Shown here: piece after piece, positions 63,576 to 64,000 of the stretch
How positions within the stretch are numbered: the first letter of the stretch is position 1
Layout of the letters: each line of letters opens with the position of its first letter
NCBI GenBank assembly: GCA_031285625.1
Contig: JAITVV010000035.1
Location: 1 to 64,000 of the forward strand
Direction: 5' to 3'
Length of the DNA: 64,000 nt
From: Prevotella sp.
Lineage (GTDB): Bacteria > Bacteroidota > Bacteroidia > Bacteroidales > Dysgonomonadaceae
Made by a program: the position numbers and the translations under genes
The notes under the pieces: model-generated
The model's database searches: none
Seen by the model: only the letters and a program-made list of their open reading frames with translations
What the model was told of the DNA's origin: nothing

Positions 63576-64000
63576 TTAATACCCATCCCAAAATTGATTC
63601 TTTGTTCTCTCCCTGGGCTTTTTTATACCTTCTATTGGGAAACCTATAACAAAGCTGTTGGTATAGTGATGAGTTTGTATGTCGTGTACTTTAGTCTGAT
63701 AGAAGGAGCCCATGTAACCAACCCGTATGATATACTTATTTAATGGAATGTCTGCTGTGATGTAATTACGCAGAGCACGCTGGTTATGAAAAGACGCGAA
63801 ATTAACCAGGCCTACCGAATTTCCTAAAGATATCTCGTAATAGGATTGTCCGTATTTTGGAGAAAAGAGAATACCCATAACCGGAGAATCTATTTGCCAG
63901 CGGATTGCAAACTTGTTGAATTTATAGGAAGCTGTTGCTGATATATTGAGGTTGGAATATGCCCGTGCAGCAGCGGGATTATTTCCATTACGTTCGTTGT
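63576..64000 (-). CDS. Partial gene: beta-rich, probable outer-membrane protein
   Basis: The frame stays open on the minus strand to base 64000, so the methionine at 63878 is internal. The true start lies outside the window. The visible 141 residues, from NERNGNNPAAARAYS to the end, alternate polar and aromatic residues as in beta-strands (YKFNKFAIRWQI, YYEISLGNSVGLVNF, YIIRVGYMGSFYQTKVHDIQTH, SFVIGFPIEG). I connect them, from memory only, with DUF3316-type outer-membrane proteins of Bacteroidales. It leads an apparent operon with the CPBP gene nine bases downstream. Confidence 0.6.
   Translation of the reverse strand, partial: NERNGNNPAAARAYSNLNISATASYKFNKFAIRWQIDSPVMGILFSPKYGQSYYEISLGNSVGLVNFASFHNQRALRNYITADIPLNKYIIRVGYMGSFYQTKVHDIQTHHYTNSFVIGFPIEGIKKPRERTKNQFWDGY

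Noticed and set aside
63576-63878. A complete 100-residue protein starting at 63878
   Set aside because: The reading frame is open to the window end, with sequence of the same character, so it is the 3' part of a larger gene.

Overview
The window reads as chromosomal DNA of a Bacteroidales bacterium, most likely Dysgonomonas or a close relative. This is inferred from the AT-rich base composition, a SusC/SusD pair, a hybrid two-component regulator, a TamL-type Omp85 lipoprotein, lipoprotein signals typical of Bacteroidetes, and -7 boxes of the TAnnTTTG type. Genus assignment is a guess; no rRNA or tRNA gene is present. No insertion sequence, phage, integrase or CRISPR array was seen.

Layout. 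1-440: non-coding, with an extragenic repeat known from many Bacteroidetes. 441-4726: sbcD-sbcC nuclease operon. 4813-6366: secreted DUF4832-type protein, followed by a strong terminator. 6698-31981: one polysaccharide utilisation locus (PUL), bounded by terminators at 6387-6438 and 32004-32040. It encodes SusC, SusD, GH97, GH2, GH88, a CE15-like glucuronoyl esterase, a second GH2, a GH35-like protein without catalytic domain, GH3, a hybrid two-component sensor/regulator, an exported FAD oxidoreductase and a GH36-like alpha-galactosidase. The mix of uronic-acid enzymes with galactosidase-type enzymes suggests a glucuronic-acid-bearing plant heteroglycan. 32307-41464: housekeeping genes on the plus strand: recJ, a metallo-beta-lactamase-fold lipoprotein, recQ, a SHOCT-DUF4870 protein, hisA, a DUF2004 protein, hisF, hisIE, ftsE and a GNAT acetyltransferase. 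41484-41640: large nested palindrome between convergent genes. 41647-43980 (minus): secreted GH20 hexosaminidase. 44116-47573: YecH-like protein, UvrD/PcrA helicase, HTH-DUF4870 protein. 47581-49229 (minus): HD hydrolase, SpoU-type RNA methyltransferase, VOC protein. 49344-55968: TamL, TPR protein, peroxiredoxin, MalY/PatB C-S lyase, SlyD-type PPIase, small membrane protein. 55958-64000 (minus): ATP-grasp-like protein, an MBOAT plus two SGNH proteins forming a likely envelope O-acetylation cassette, a Nim-family flavoprotein, a paralogue of the small membrane protein, a CPBP protease and a gene cut by the window end.

How the genes work together. In the PUL, the HTCS would sense a liberated oligosaccharide in the periplasm and activate the cluster. 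SusD and SusC would bind and import glycan, and exported GH97, GH2, GH88, CE15, GH3 and GH36-like enzymes would strip the side groups. In the 57-61.6 kb block the MBOAT would move acetyl groups across the inner membrane, and the two SGNH proteins would place them on, or remove them from, an envelope glycan. The LysM inside one SGNH protein points to peptidoglycan.

The most unusual items are the LysM nested inside an SGNH domain of the MBOAT cassette, the GH35 accessory domains kept without a catalytic domain, the Sec-exported FAD enzyme in the PUL, a 16-bp palindrome placed like an activator site before the yecH-like gene, and a diverged intergenic repeat found at two distant places.
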